Source: Duganella fentianensis
GTDB taxonomy: Bacteria > Pseudomonadota > Gammaproteobacteria > Burkholderiales > Burkholderiaceae_D
Reading direction: 5' to 3'
Assembly (NCBI RefSeq): GCF_009857835.1
Contig: NZ_WWCL01000005.1
Location: 62,001 to 126,000 of the forward strand
DNA length: 64,000 nucleotides
In this document: positions 50,461-59,039 of the stretch, one piece after another
Layout of the letters: each line of letters starts with the position of its first letter
How positions within the stretch are numbered: position 1 is the first letter of the stretch
Made by a program: the position numbers and the translations under genes
Notes under the pieces: model-generated
Database searches by the model: none
The model's input: only the letters and a program-made list of their open reading frames with translations
What the model was told of the DNA's origin: nothing

Positions 50461-51261
50461 ATGAGCAACAACATCGCTAACACTGCAAGTAATACCACTG
50501 TTTCGAACGGCCGTCTGGCCCTGATTACGGGCGGCAGCCGCGGACTGGGGCGCTCGGCCGCCATCCATCTGGCGCGCGCTGGCTGGGACGTGGTGATCAC
50601 CTATAAGGAACGGGCCGATGCGGCCGAGGCCACGCTGGCGGAAGTACGTGCGCTGGGTCGCCAGGGCGCAGCTCTGGCGCTCGACAGTGGCGTCGTGGCC
50701 GGCTTTGCTGATTTCCGCAGCCGTTTCGCGGCCGTGCTGCAGGCCCAGTTTGGCCGCAGCCAGTTCGATGCGCTGGTCAACAACGCCGGTAATGGTGGCG
50801 ACGTGGCGTTTGCCGATACCACCGAACAGCAGTTCGACGAGATGCTGAACGTCCATCTGAAAGGCGTGTTCTTCCTGACCCAGACCCTGCTGCCGCTGCT
50901 GGCTGATGGCGGCCAGATTCTGAATGTGTCCAGCGGTCTGGCGCGCTTCTCCTTCCCCGGCAAGGCTGTCTACGCCATCATGAAGGGCGGGGTGGAAGTG
51001 CTGACGCGCTATCTGGCCAAGGAACTGGGCCCACGCGGCATCCGCGTCAACACGCTGGCGCCGGGCGCGATTGCGACAGATTTCGGCGGCGGCGCAGTGC
51101 GCGACAACCCGCAGATCAACGCCCATGTGGCGGCAGCGACGGCACTGGGCCGCGTTGGCGAGGCCGATGATATCGGCGGTGCCGTGGCCAGCCTGCTGGA
51201 CCAGCGTAGCGGCTGGATCAATGCGCAGCGCATCGAAGCTTCGGGTGGCATGCTGGTATAA
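50461..51261 (+). CDS. Short-chain dehydrogenase/reductase
   Basis: A 266-aa classical SDR oxidoreductase using NAD(P). The nucleotide motif is TGGSRGLG, then NNAGN, and the active-site YAIMK (Tyr171, Lys175), with the upstream serine in NVSSGLARF. The N-terminus carries about 16 extra polar residues. It is divergent from the LysR gene, which probably regulates it. The substrate cannot be deduced. Confidence 0.88.
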   Translation: MSNNIANTASNTTVSNGRLALITGGSRGLGRSAAIHLARAGWDVVITYKERADAAEATLAEVRALGRQGAALALDSGVVAGFADFRSRFAAVLQAQFGRSQFDALVNNAGNGGDVAFADTTEQQFDEMLNVHLKGVFFLTQTLLPLLADGGQILNVSSGLARFSFPGKAVYAIMKGGVEVLTRYLAKELGPRGIRVNTLAPGAIATDFGGGAVRDNPQINAHVAAATALGRVGEADDIGGAVASLLDQRSGWINAQRIEASGGMLV

Positions 51262-51285
51262 GCGCATCCTGCGCTGAGGTATAAA

Positions 51286-51311
51286 AAAAGGCCCGCATCC
51301 GCGGGCCTTTT
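51286..51311. terminator. Bidirectional terminator between the SDR gene and lysS
   Basis: A perfect 11-bp stem (AAAAGGCCCGC / GCGGGCCTTTT) with an ATCC loop, an A run to the left and T run on the right. It serves the convergent SDR and lysS genes. Confidence 0.9.
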
Positions 51312-51343
51312 GCTATGCACGCGCAGCATGCATATTGTTTAGC

Positions 51344-52876
51344 TTACTCCTCGCGGCGCAGGTGCGGGAACAGCAGTACGTCGCGGATGTTAGGCGAATC
51401 GGTGATGATCATCATCAGACGGTCGATACCGATACCGCAACCACCGGCTGGCGGCATGCCGTATTCCAGTGCGCGGATGTAGTCGGCATCGTAGAACATG
51501 GCTTCTTCGTCACCGGCGTCCTTGGCAGCAACCTGAGCGAGGAAGCGGGCCGACTGGTCTTCGGCGTCGTTCAGCTCGGAGAAGCCGTTGGCGATTTCGC
51601 GGCCCACCATGAACAGCTCGAAGCGCTCGGTGATGCCGGCCTGCGTGTCGGATGCACGGGCCAGTGGCGATACTTCGGCCGGATAGTCGATGATGAAGGT
51701 CGGTTCCCACAGCTGGGCTTCGGCGGTCTCTTCGAACAGCGCCAGTTGCAGCGCGCCCAGACCGGAAGTGGCGAACGGCTTGACGCCGAACTTGGCCAGT
51801 TCCTTGGTGAGGAATTCCATGTCGGTCAGCTGTTCAGGGGTGTAGCCCGGCGCATACTTGTTGATGGCTTCGACGATGGTCAGGCGATGGAAAGGCTTGG
51901 CCAGATCCAGTTCGCGGCCGCCGTAGGTCAGGGTGGCGGTGCCGTGGGCATCGATGGCGGCCTGACGGATGATTTCTTCCGTGAAGTCCATGATCCACTT
52001 GTAGTCGGTGTAGGCCGCGTAGAACTCCATCATGGTGAATTCTGGATTGTGACGGATCGACACGCCTTCGTTACGGAAGTTGCGGTTGATCTCGAACACG
52101 CGGTCGAAGCCGCCCACCACCAGACGCTTCAGGTACAGCTCAGGTGCGATACGCAGGAACATCTGCATGTCCAGCGCGTTGTGGTGAGTGATGAAAGGCT
52201 TGGCCGCAGCGCCACCGGGGATGGTGTGCAGCATCGGCGTTTCCACTTCCATGAAGGCGTTCTTTTCCATGAAACGGCGCATCGACGAGATGGCAGCAGT
52301 ACGGGCCTTGAAGGTACGGCGCGTCTCTTCGTTCATGATCAGGTCAACATAGCGCTGACGGTATTTGGTTTCCTGATCGGCCAGGCCGTGGAATTTGTCC
52401 GGCAGCGGACGCAGCGACTTGGTAATCAGACGCAGGGTGCTGACCTTGATGGTCAGTTCATCGGTCTTGGTTTTGAACAGGGTGCCGGTCACGCCCAGAA
52501 TGTCGCCCAGATCGTAGTGGTGCAGGGCAGCCATGGCGGCTTCGCCGGTCAGGTCCAGCGTGACGTAGATCTGGATGCGGCCATCGGCGCGCGCGCCCGA
52601 GGAATCCTGCAGGGTGGCGAAAGCGGCTTTTTTGCCGGCTTCGCGTTTCAGCATCATACGGCCAGCCAGCACCACGTTGACGGGGTTGGCTTCCAGCTCT
52701 TCACGGGTCTTCTCGCCAAATTGCACATGCAGATCGGCCGCCTTGTGTTCCGGCTTGAAGTCGTTCGGGAAGGCTACGCCTTGTTCGCGGATGGCGGCCA
52801 GCTTGGCGCGGCGCTCGGCGATGATCTTGTTTTCGTCATGCGCTGGGTGTTCGTGATGATCCGTAGTCATGGTCAT
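51344..52876 (-). CDS. lysS: Lysyl-tRNA synthetase, class II
   Basis: A 510-aa cytoplasmic enzyme that charges tRNA-Lys. The N-terminal OB-fold anticodon domain (NVVLAGRMMLKREAGKKAAF) is followed by the class II catalytic core: motif 1 near MEVETPMLHTIPGGAAAKPF, motif 2 VFEINRNFRNEGVS and motif 3 GCGIGIDRLMMI. Length fits bacterial LysRS. There are two ATG codons (52876, 52870); either gives a conserved product. It is downstream of prfB on the same strand, as in many proteobacteria, but with a HAD gene between. Confidence 0.95.
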   Translation of the reverse strand: MTMTTDHHEHPAHDENKIIAERRAKLAAIREQGVAFPNDFKPEHKAADLHVQFGEKTREELEANPVNVVLAGRMMLKREAGKKAAFATLQDSSGARADGRIQIYVTLDLTGEAAMAALHHYDLGDILGVTGTLFKTKTDELTIKVSTLRLITKSLRPLPDKFHGLADQETKYRQRYVDLIMNEETRRTFKARTAAISSMRRFMEKNAFMEVETPMLHTIPGGAAAKPFITHHNALDMQMFLRIAPELYLKRLVVGGFDRVFEINRNFRNEGVSIRHNPEFTMMEFYAAYTDYKWIMDFTEEIIRQAAIDAHGTATLTYGGRELDLAKPFHRLTIVEAINKYAPGYTPEQLTDMEFLTKELAKFGVKPFATSGLGALQLALFEETAEAQLWEPTFIIDYPAEVSPLARASDTQAGITERFELFMVGREIANGFSELNDAEDQSARFLAQVAAKDAGDEEAMFYDADYIRALEYGMPPAGGCGIGIDRLMMIITDSPNIRDVLLFPHLRREE

Positions 52877-52899
52877 TTCTTCTGTTGAGGTAGTGAGTG

Positions 52900-53577
52900 T
52901 TAAACGGTGGCGCTGGCAAACAGCGATTCGACATCGAGTTCGCTGAAATCGCGCGCCATGGCGATGATGTTATCGAAACCGGCAAATGCTTCGGCCGGCA
53001 GGGTAGTGGTCAGTACGACGGCGCGCATGCCGGCGCGGCGTGCGGCTTCCACGCCCAGCGGTGCGTCTTCGAACACGATGCTGTGCTCGGGCAGAGCGCC
53101 GCTACGCTGGGCTGCCAGCAGGAACACGTCCGGATGTGGCTTGCCGCGCGCCACATCGGCGGCGCCGGCAATCGCATCGAATTCGGCGCGCAGGTCCAGC
53201 CCATCGAGCGTGAAGTCGATGTTTTCCGTCGGTGCGGCCGTGGCCACTGCCATGCGCACGCCGGCGCGCCTGGCGCTGGCCATGAAGGCTTCCAGCCCGC
53301 CGGCCGGCGCCAGATGGGGCGCATACAGTTCGCGGTAGAGCGATTCCTTTTGCTGATCGAAGCGGGCGTAGTCTTCACGCGTCAGATGGTCGCCCAGATA
53401 GGCGGCCAGAATCTCGTGGCTCTGGCGCCCGGCCGTCGCGCGGAAAAATGCGTCTGGCTCCAGCTCCAGACCCTGACGGGCAAAAAAGCTCAGCCACGAC
53501 TGCATGTGGTAAGCCATGTTGTCGACGAGGGTGCCATCCATATCGAAGATGAAGGCGCGGGCCGGAGTGCTGTGCAT
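52900..53577 (-). CDS. HAD-family hydrolase (beta-phosphoglucomutase-like)
   Basis: A 225-aa HAD phosphatase with the nucleophile motif FDMDGTLVDN (Asp12, Asp14), a helical cap, and the later motifs VATAAP and GKPHPDVFLLAA, then VFEDAPLGVEAARRAGM. It belongs to the beta-phosphoglucomutase/sugar-phosphatase group. It abuts the prfB stop at 53577 and ends 23 bases before lysS, so it is probably part of the same transcript. The substrate is unknown. Confidence 0.85.
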   Translation of the reverse strand: MHSTPARAFIFDMDGTLVDNMAYHMQSWLSFFARQGLELEPDAFFRATAGRQSHEILAAYLGDHLTREDYARFDQQKESLYRELYAPHLAPAGGLEAFMASARRAGVRMAVATAAPTENIDFTLDGLDLRAEFDAIAGAADVARGKPHPDVFLLAAQRSGALPEHSIVFEDAPLGVEAARRAGMRAVVLTTTLPAEAFAGFDNIIAMARDFSELDVESLFASATV

Positions 53578-54681
53578 TAGACGCCCTGTTTCAGCGAAGC
53601 GGAAATGAAGTCGTCCAGATCGCCGTCCAGTACGCCCTTGGTGTTACCCGTTTCGAAGTTGGTACGCAGGTCCTTGATGCGCGACTGGTCCAGCACATAG
53701 GAACGGATCTGGTGGCCCCAGCCCACATCGGTCTTGGAGTCTTCCAGTTTCTGCTGCTCGCTCATGCGCTTGCGCAGTTCCAGTTCATACAGCTTAGCTT
53801 TCAGCATTTCCATCGCTTCGGCCTTGTTGCGGTGCTGCGAACGGTCATTCTGGCACTGCACGACGATGCCCGTCGGGCCGTGGGTCAGACGTACGGCGGA
53901 GTCGGTTTTGTTAATGTGCTGACCACCGGCGCCGGACGCACGGTAGGTGTCGATGCGCAGATCGGCCGGATTGACTTCGATATCGATCGAGTCATCCACT
54001 TCCGGATACACGAACAGCGACGTGAACGACGTGTGGCGGCCGTTGGACGAATCGAACGGCGACTTGCGCACCAGACGGTGCACGCCGGTTTCCGTGCGCA
54101 GGAAGCCATAGGCGTAATCGCCTTCCACCTTGATGGTGGCGGTCTTGATGCCGGCCACCTCGCCGTCCGACTGTTCCATGACTTCGACTTTGAAGCCTTT
54201 GCGTTCGGCATAGCGCAGGTACTGGCGCAGCAGCATGGAAGCCCAGTCTTGGGCTTCGGTACCGCCGGCACCGGCCTGGATGTCGATGAAGCAGTTGTTC
54301 GGATCCATAGGATTGTTGAACATCCGGCGGAATTCCATGCCTTCGATGACTTTGCGGACTTCTTCCGCATCGACGATCAGCGCTTCCAGCGTGTCGTCGT
54401 CGCCTTCTTCCTTGGCCATGGCGAACAGATCGCCCATGTCCTGCAGGTCGGTATTGGCTTTGGTCAGGGTGAATACCACTGCTTCCAGCGATTTCTTTTC
54501 CTTGCCCAGATCCTGAGCCTTTTTCGGCTCGTTCCAGACGGTAGGATCTTCCAGCTCTTCGTTTACCTGTTCGAGTTTCTCCGACTTCTTATCGAAGTCA
54601 AAGATACCTCCGAAGTTCGGCTTCGCGCGTGGTCAGATCGGCGAGCAGGGCGGAGAGGGAGTTGATGCGTTCGGCTTCCAT
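53577..54681 (-). CDS. prfB: Peptide chain release factor 2 with programmed +1 frameshift
   Basis: RF2 reads UAA and UGA stop codons. Translation starts at the ATG at 54681 (MEAERINSL), meets an in-frame TGA at 54598-54600 after 27 codons, and must shift +1 at CTTTGAC to continue from 54599 to 53577, giving 367 aa (E. coli 365). The upstream CGGAGG and the slippery CTT-TGA-C are the standard autoregulatory frameshift signals. The tripeptide SPF (RKSPFDSSNG) and GGQ (SGAGGQHIN) are present. The single-frame part alone would miss the N-terminal region. Confidence 0.95.
54598..54614 (-). promoter_or_regulatory. prfB recoding site
   Basis: On the minus strand the sequence reads CGGAGGTATCTTTGAC. 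It combines an internal Shine-Dalgarno-like AGG, the slippery CUU codon and the UGA stop followed by C. Low RF2 activity slows UGA decoding and favours the +1 shift, so RF2 controls its own synthesis. Confidence 0.92.
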
Positions 54682-54977
54682 GTTTTCTTCTTTTCTCAGG
54701 CTGAAATCAAACCCTAGATTATACCCTAGGCAGGCCATGCTCTTGTAGCTATCTGCCCTTGTTTTACCCATTACGGGCCCGCTGTTTGTGGCGGGATCCG
54801 GTGCGAACGGGGTGTTTATGCGGGAAATTAGGCGTGAAATGCTGCCATTTATGCCATAAAACAGGTAATATCTCGCCTTTGGTCTGCGCCTTGCTTCTGG
54901 CCGGCAGGCTGACTGCGTATGATTCCGCGCAGTGTGTCGTTGTCAAAAATATTTACATTTCTGGAAACCGCTCACCC
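54682..54977. promoter_or_regulatory. Divergent prfB/cpdB control region
   Basis: At 296 bases this is the longest gene-free stretch. A perfect TATAAT on the minus strand at 54718-54723 is the likely prfB -10, about 37 bases before the ATG. The motif CCCTAG occurs twice around it (54712-54717 and 54724-54729). Toward cpdB there is a weak hairpin (CCCGC/GCGGG, 54778-54795) and an AT-rich segment near 54945-54962. No RNA gene was recognised. Confidence 0.4.
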
Positions 54978-57041
54978 ATGGGTTCTGCCTCCGTTCGTGC
55001 CGTTTCTGCCCGCTCCGTAATGTGGCGCAGGGGCCGGCTAGCACTGTTGCCCGCCTTGCTGGCTGCCAGCCTCACGGCTTGCGTCAGCCTGCTGCGCGAG
55101 GCTGCGCCGCCGGCCGGCAGCCGCGCTACGCTGGGCGTGCTCGAGACGACCGATCTGCACGCCAATCTGCTGGGCTACGATTACTACAAGCTCAAGGCCG
55201 ATCCTTCCATCGGTCTGGAACGCACGGCGACCCTGATCGCGCAGGCGCGCAGCGAATTCCCCAACCATGTGCTGCTCGATAACGGCGATGCCATACAGGG
55301 CACGGCGCTGGCCGATTATCAGGCGCTGGTCGCGCCGCTGCCCTGCAAGCAGACGCTGGCCGCCTACAAGGCCATGAACCAGCTGGGCTACGACGGTGGC
55401 GGCATCGGCAACCATGAATTCAACTATGGGCTGGCCTATCTGAATCAGGTCACGGCCAGCCATTTCGAGGTGGGCGGCGTGGCCAGCGACGCGGCCCGCT
55501 GCGCCGGCCCGGCCTTCCCGCTGGTGCTGGCGAATATCTACAGCAGCCGTACGCATGCGCCGCTGTTCCCGCCTTACCGGATTTTGCAGCGCCAGATCAG
55601 TGCCACGGGGCCGGATGGTACGCCGGTGCGCAGTACGCTACGCATCGGCATCATCGGTTTTACTCCGCCCGGCGTGCTGCAGTGGGACCAGCGTGCGCTG
55701 GAAGGCAAGGTGTATGCGCAAGGCGTACGCGAAGCGGCACTGCAATACATCCCGCAGATGCGCGAGCAGGGGGCCGATCTGGTGATCGCGCTGGCCCATG
55801 GCGGGCTCGATGGCGCGCCTTACACGGCGGGGATGGAAGATGCCGGCTACTATCTGGCACAAGTGCCCGGGGTGGACGTGCTGCTGATGGGGCATGCGCA
55901 CCAGAGCTTCCCGCAGGCAGCCAGCACGCTGCCCGCTTTCAATCTGCCGGGCGTGGACAAGGTGCGCGGCCGCGTGCACGGCGTGCCCTCCGTGATGGCC
56001 AATCTGTGGGGGAAAGATCTGGGCGTGATCGGCCTGCGGCTGCGCTACGATGGCCAGCGCTGGCTGGTGGACCGCGACGCCACCACGGTGGAAGTGCGTT
56101 CGACCCGCCAGCCGGACCGCAGTTACGTGCCAGCCGATGGCGCGCTGGCGCAGCTGGTGGGGCTTGAGCATGAAGCCACCATACGCTACGTGCAGTCGCC
56201 GGTCGGGCATAGCGACTTCCGTATGAGTAGTTATTTCGCCGATGTGGGCGACAGCACGGCCATACAGGTCGTGAATCAGGCGCAGACGGCTTATGTGCAG
56301 CGCTATGTGGAAACCAGCCATCCCGCGTGGGGCGGCTTGCCCGTGCTGTCCATGGCCTCGCCGTTCAAGGCTGGTGCGGCTGGCGCGGCGGATTACACCG
56401 ATGTGCTGGCAGGCGGTCTGGCGCTCAATAATGTGGCCGACCTGTATCTGTATCCGAATGCGCTGCATGTGGTGCGAGTGAATGGCGCCGAACTCAAGGC
56501 GTGGCTGGAAAAATCGGCCGAGCGTTTCAACCGCATCGATCCGGCCAGTACTGCCGTGCAGGAGCTGGTCAATCCCGCCGTGCCCGGATTTAATTTCGAT
56601 ATGCTGACAGATGCCGATGTCAGCTATCAGATTGATATCAGCAAACCAGTGGGCCAGCGCATCGGCGGCCTCAGTTATCGCGGCGCGGCTGTGCTGGCAG
56701 ATCAGCAGTTTCTGGTGGCGACCAATAACTACCGCGCCAGTGGCGGCGGGGCTTTCCCCGCACTGGATGGCAGCCGCACCGTACTGGCGGCACCGGATGC
56801 CAGCCGCGATGTGCTGATCAGCTATATCCGTGAACGGCGCCAGTTGAACCGTAACCGTGACGGCGCCCAGCGCAGCTGGCACTTTGCACCGCTGAAGACG
56901 CGCGCTGCGGTGGTATTCCATTCGGCGCCGCAGCTGCAGGAGCTGGCCGAGGAGGCTGGCCTGCGCGGCATCACCCAGTTGAAAAATGACGATGGCGGCG
57001 GCAAAGGGCTGGCCTTGTATGCGATAGATTTGTCACTATGA
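54978..57041 (+). CDS. cpdB: 2',3'-cyclic-nucleotide phosphodiesterase/3'-nucleotidase (CpdB-like), lipoprotein
   Basis: A 687-aa cell-envelope enzyme that degrades 2',3'-cyclic nucleotides and 3'-nucleotides for nucleoside uptake. The metallophosphatase domain has ETTDLHANLLGYDYYK, DNGDAIQGT, GNHEFNYG and GHAHQSFP; the 5'-nucleotidase C-terminal domain follows (ATNNYRASGGGAFP). E. coli CpdB is soluble in the periplasm; here SLTAC (Cys35) is a lipobox, so this protein is probably lipid-anchored. The ATG at 54978 gives a 34-residue leader and the ATG at 55020 a more usual 20-residue one. It overlaps the Sel1 gene by 4 bases. Confidence 0.87.
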   Translation: MGSASVRAVSARSVMWRRGRLALLPALLAASLTACVSLLREAAPPAGSRATLGVLETTDLHANLLGYDYYKLKADPSIGLERTATLIAQARSEFPNHVLLDNGDAIQGTALADYQALVAPLPCKQTLAAYKAMNQLGYDGGGIGNHEFNYGLAYLNQVTASHFEVGGVASDAARCAGPAFPLVLANIYSSRTHAPLFPPYRILQRQISATGPDGTPVRSTLRIGIIGFTPPGVLQWDQRALEGKVYAQGVREAALQYIPQMREQGADLVIALAHGGLDGAPYTAGMEDAGYYLAQVPGVDVLLMGHAHQSFPQAASTLPAFNLPGVDKVRGRVHGVPSVMANLWGKDLGVIGLRLRYDGQRWLVDRDATTVEVRSTRQPDRSYVPADGALAQLVGLEHEATIRYVQSPVGHSDFRMSSYFADVGDSTAIQVVNQAQTAYVQRYVETSHPAWGGLPVLSMASPFKAGAAGAADYTDVLAGGLALNNVADLYLYPNALHVVRVNGAELKAWLEKSAERFNRIDPASTAVQELVNPAVPGFNFDMLTDADVSYQIDISKPVGQRIGGLSYRGAAVLADQQFLVATNNYRASGGGAFPALDGSRTVLAAPDASRDVLISYIRERRQLNRNRDGAQRSWHFAPLKTRAAVVFHSAPQLQELAEEAGLRGITQLKNDDGGGKGLALYAIDLSL

Positions 57042-57580
57042 TCAAACTTTGCACTAAACCGGTGCGCACGCTGCTGGCGGCGCTGTTATCGACTCTGCTG
57101 ATGGGCGCAGGCTCAGGCGCTTGCGCTGGTCCGGTCGATCAGGCGCGCCTGTATCTACGCGGTAGCGCTGAAGTGCCGGTGGATCTGCCCAGGGCCTTCG
57201 CGCTGTTCAGCACTGCCGCCAAGGCAGGCGATGCGCAGGCCGCCTACTATCTGGGCATGATGTACCGTAACGGCATGGGCGTAGCCGCCAATGCCAAGAC
57301 TGCTGCGCACTGGCTCGCGTTCGCGGCCAACCACCAGATGCCGGCCGCGATGTTCGCGCTGGCACGCTTGTATCTGAGCGGCGAAGGCGTCAAGCGCGAC
57401 GAGCTGGTAGCGCGCCGCTGGATAGAGAAGGCGGCCGATCTGGAATACCCGGATGCCGTGATGGCCATGGCCATCGGCCTGCGCGATGGTTCCATGGGTT
57501 TCGAGCGTAACGAAGCGCTCTATGAAACCCAGATGCGCTTTGCCCAGCGGGCGTTCGAGCGCCGTCCTTCGGGCATGTAA
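57038..57580 (+). CDS. Exported Sel1-repeat protein
   Basis: A 180-aa protein with a signal peptide (TLLAALLSTLLMGAGSGACA) and three to four Sel1-like TPR repeats (AFALFSTAAKAGDAQAAYYL, GMMYRNGMGVAANAKTAAHW, ALARLYLSGEGVKRDELVAR). Such repeats mediate protein contacts; the partner may be the CpdB-like enzyme, because the two genes overlap by 4 bases and must be co-translated. Two hairpins follow the stop. No specific function is assigned. Confidence 0.78.
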   Translation: MIKLCTKPVRTLLAALLSTLLMGAGSGACAGPVDQARLYLRGSAEVPVDLPRAFALFSTAAKAGDAQAAYYLGMMYRNGMGVAANAKTAAHWLAFAANHQMPAAMFALARLYLSGEGVKRDELVARRWIEKAADLEYPDAVMAMAIGLRDGSMGFERNEALYETQMRFAQRAFERRPSGM

Positions 57581-57587
57581 AGCCCCT

Positions 57588-57602
57588 GTTTGCTAAGCAA
57601 AC
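57588..57602 (+). terminator. Short inverted repeat after the Sel1 gene
   Basis: GTTTGCTAAGCAAAC is a 6-bp inverted repeat with a 3-base centre, 8 bases after the Sel1 stop. It has no T tract. It may be an mRNA end structure or a protein site. Confidence 0.3.
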
Positions 57603-57632
57603 TTCCTTACAGCGATCTTACAACGAGGCCAG

Positions 57633-57660
57633 TCGCAGCAAGCGTTTTCGCTTGCTGCGA
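57633..57660. terminator. Strong 12-bp hairpin upstream of livK
   Basis: TCGCAGCAAGCG and CGCTTGCTGCGA pair perfectly across a TTTT loop. There is no T run after it, so it is not a classical intrinsic terminator, but its stability suggests a 3'-end barrier or Rho-dependent stop for the cpdB-Sel1 transcript. Confidence 0.5.
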
Positions 57661-57797
57661 TGCCGCACATGTATCTGTTGCTCACACAAGATAAGCCACC
57701 TACAATGCATCATCGATGGGGCGTGGTCCAGCCGTATTTCCAGCGTAGTTTCAGCGTAATTCACACTATAAAAACGTTGTATAACAGGAGATAGCAG
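57661..57797 (+). promoter_or_regulatory. livK upstream region
   Basis: Candidate -10 boxes are TATAAA (57767-57772) and TATAAC (57780-57785). CAGCGTA occurs twice, at 57741-57747 and 57752-57758, 11 bases apart (one helical turn), just upstream of the -10. AGGAGAT precedes the ATG. The repeat could be a regulator site, for example for an Lrp-type protein, but this is speculation. Confidence 0.4.
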
Positions 57798-58958
57798 ATG
57801 ACTTTCAAGTTGAAGATGCTCGTAGCAGGTATCGCACTCGGTTTCTCGGCTGGCGCCATGGCGGCCGACCCCATCAAGATCGGTGTGGCAGGTCCGTTCA
57901 CGGGCGGTTCTGCGCCCATGGGCGTCTCCATGCGTGACGGCGTCAAGCTGGCCGTGGCGGAAATCAATGCCAAGGGCGGTGTGCTGGGCCGCCAGATCCA
58001 GCTGATCGAACGCGACGACGAAGCCAAGAACGAACGTGGCGTACAGATCGCGCAGGAGCTGATCAACAAGGAACGCGTCGTCGCTACCGTCGGCTACATT
58101 AACACCGGCGTGGCGCTGGCTTCGCAGCGTTTTTATCAGGACGCCAAGATTCCTGTGATGAACAATGTGGCCACCGGCTCCATTATCACCAAGCAGTTTG
58201 CCGACCAGCCTGAGAACTACATCTTCCGCAACTCGGCCAATGACAGCATCCAGTCGCACATGATCGTGCAGGAAGCCGTCGACAACCGCAAATTCAAGAA
58301 GGTGGCGATACTGGCCGACTCCACCAACTACGGCCAGCTAGGCCGTGAAGATCTGGAGAAGGCGCTCGACAAGAAAGGCATGAAAGCCGTCGCCATCGAG
58401 AAGTACAACCTGAAAGACGTCGACATGACGGCCCAGCTGCTGAAAGCCAAGCAGGCCGGCGCCGAAGTAGTGCTGACCTACGGTATCGGCCCTGAACTGG
58501 CGCAGATCGCCAACGGCATGGAAAAGCTGGGCTGGAAAGTGCCGCTGATCGGCAGCTGGACGCTGTCGATGGCTAACTTTATCGACAACGCCGGCAAGAA
58601 CGGCAACGGCACCCGCATGCCGCAAACCTTTATTCAGGACCCGAATACGCCCAAGCGCAAGGCCTTCATCGACGCTTACGTAAAAGCCTATCACCCGCCG
58701 GGCGACCGTATGCCTTCGCCAGTGTCGGCCGCGCAGGGTTACGATTCGATCTATCTGCTGGCAGCCGCCATCAAGCAGGCCGGTAGCACCGAAGGGCCGA
58801 AAGTCAAAGCCGCGCTGGAAAGCCTGAACGAGAAGATCGACGGCGTGGTCACCACCTACAGCAAGCCATATAGCAAAGATAACCACGAAGCCATCACGGC
58901 CGACATCACCGTGTTCGGTGAAGTCAAAGATGGCAAGGTCGTGGCGGCTGGTAAGTAA
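57798..58958 (+). CDS. livK: Branched-chain amino-acid ABC transporter, binding protein
   Basis: A 386-aa periplasmic binding protein of the LivK/LivJ (type I, Leu/Ile/Val) family. The signal peptide (LKMLVAGIALGFSAGAMAA) is followed by DPIKIGVAGPFTGGSAPMG, the start of the two-lobe ligand domain, and ends in FGEVKDGKVVAAGK. It captures leucine, isoleucine, valine or related amino acids and delivers them to LivH/LivM. It is the first gene of the operon and is separated from livH by a terminator-like hairpin, which should leave it expressed above the permease genes. Confidence 0.92.
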   Translation: MTFKLKMLVAGIALGFSAGAMAADPIKIGVAGPFTGGSAPMGVSMRDGVKLAVAEINAKGGVLGRQIQLIERDDEAKNERGVQIAQELINKERVVATVGYINTGVALASQRFYQDAKIPVMNNVATGSIITKQFADQPENYIFRNSANDSIQSHMIVQEAVDNRKFKKVAILADSTNYGQLGREDLEKALDKKGMKAVAIEKYNLKDVDMTAQLLKAKQAGAEVVLTYGIGPELAQIANGMEKLGWKVPLIGSWTLSMANFIDNAGKNGNGTRMPQTFIQDPNTPKRKAFIDAYVKAYHPPGDRMPSPVSAAQGYDSIYLLAAAIKQAGSTEGPKVKAALESLNEKIDGVVTTYSKPYSKDNHEAITADITVFGEVKDGKVVAAGK

Positions 58959-58977
58959 GCCCTGCGATTCTGGTCCT

Positions 58978-59010
58978 GGCCAGTCTTGATGCGTCAAGTC
59001 TGGCCTTTTT
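58978..59010 (+). terminator. Hairpin with T run between livK and livH
   Basis: GGCCAG-T-CTTGA and TCAAG-T-CTGGCC form a 12-position stem with one T-T mismatch, a TGCG loop and TTTTT. It is a good intrinsic terminator inside the operon, so partial read-through is expected. Confidence 0.8.
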
Positions 59011-59039
59011 CTTATCGACACTGACTATCGGTGGTAATT

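Noticed and set aside
54712..54729. CCCTAG direct repeats at the prfB promoter as a regulator site
   Set aside because: Only six bases long and flanking the -10 by chance is likely; RF2 is already controlled by frameshifting.
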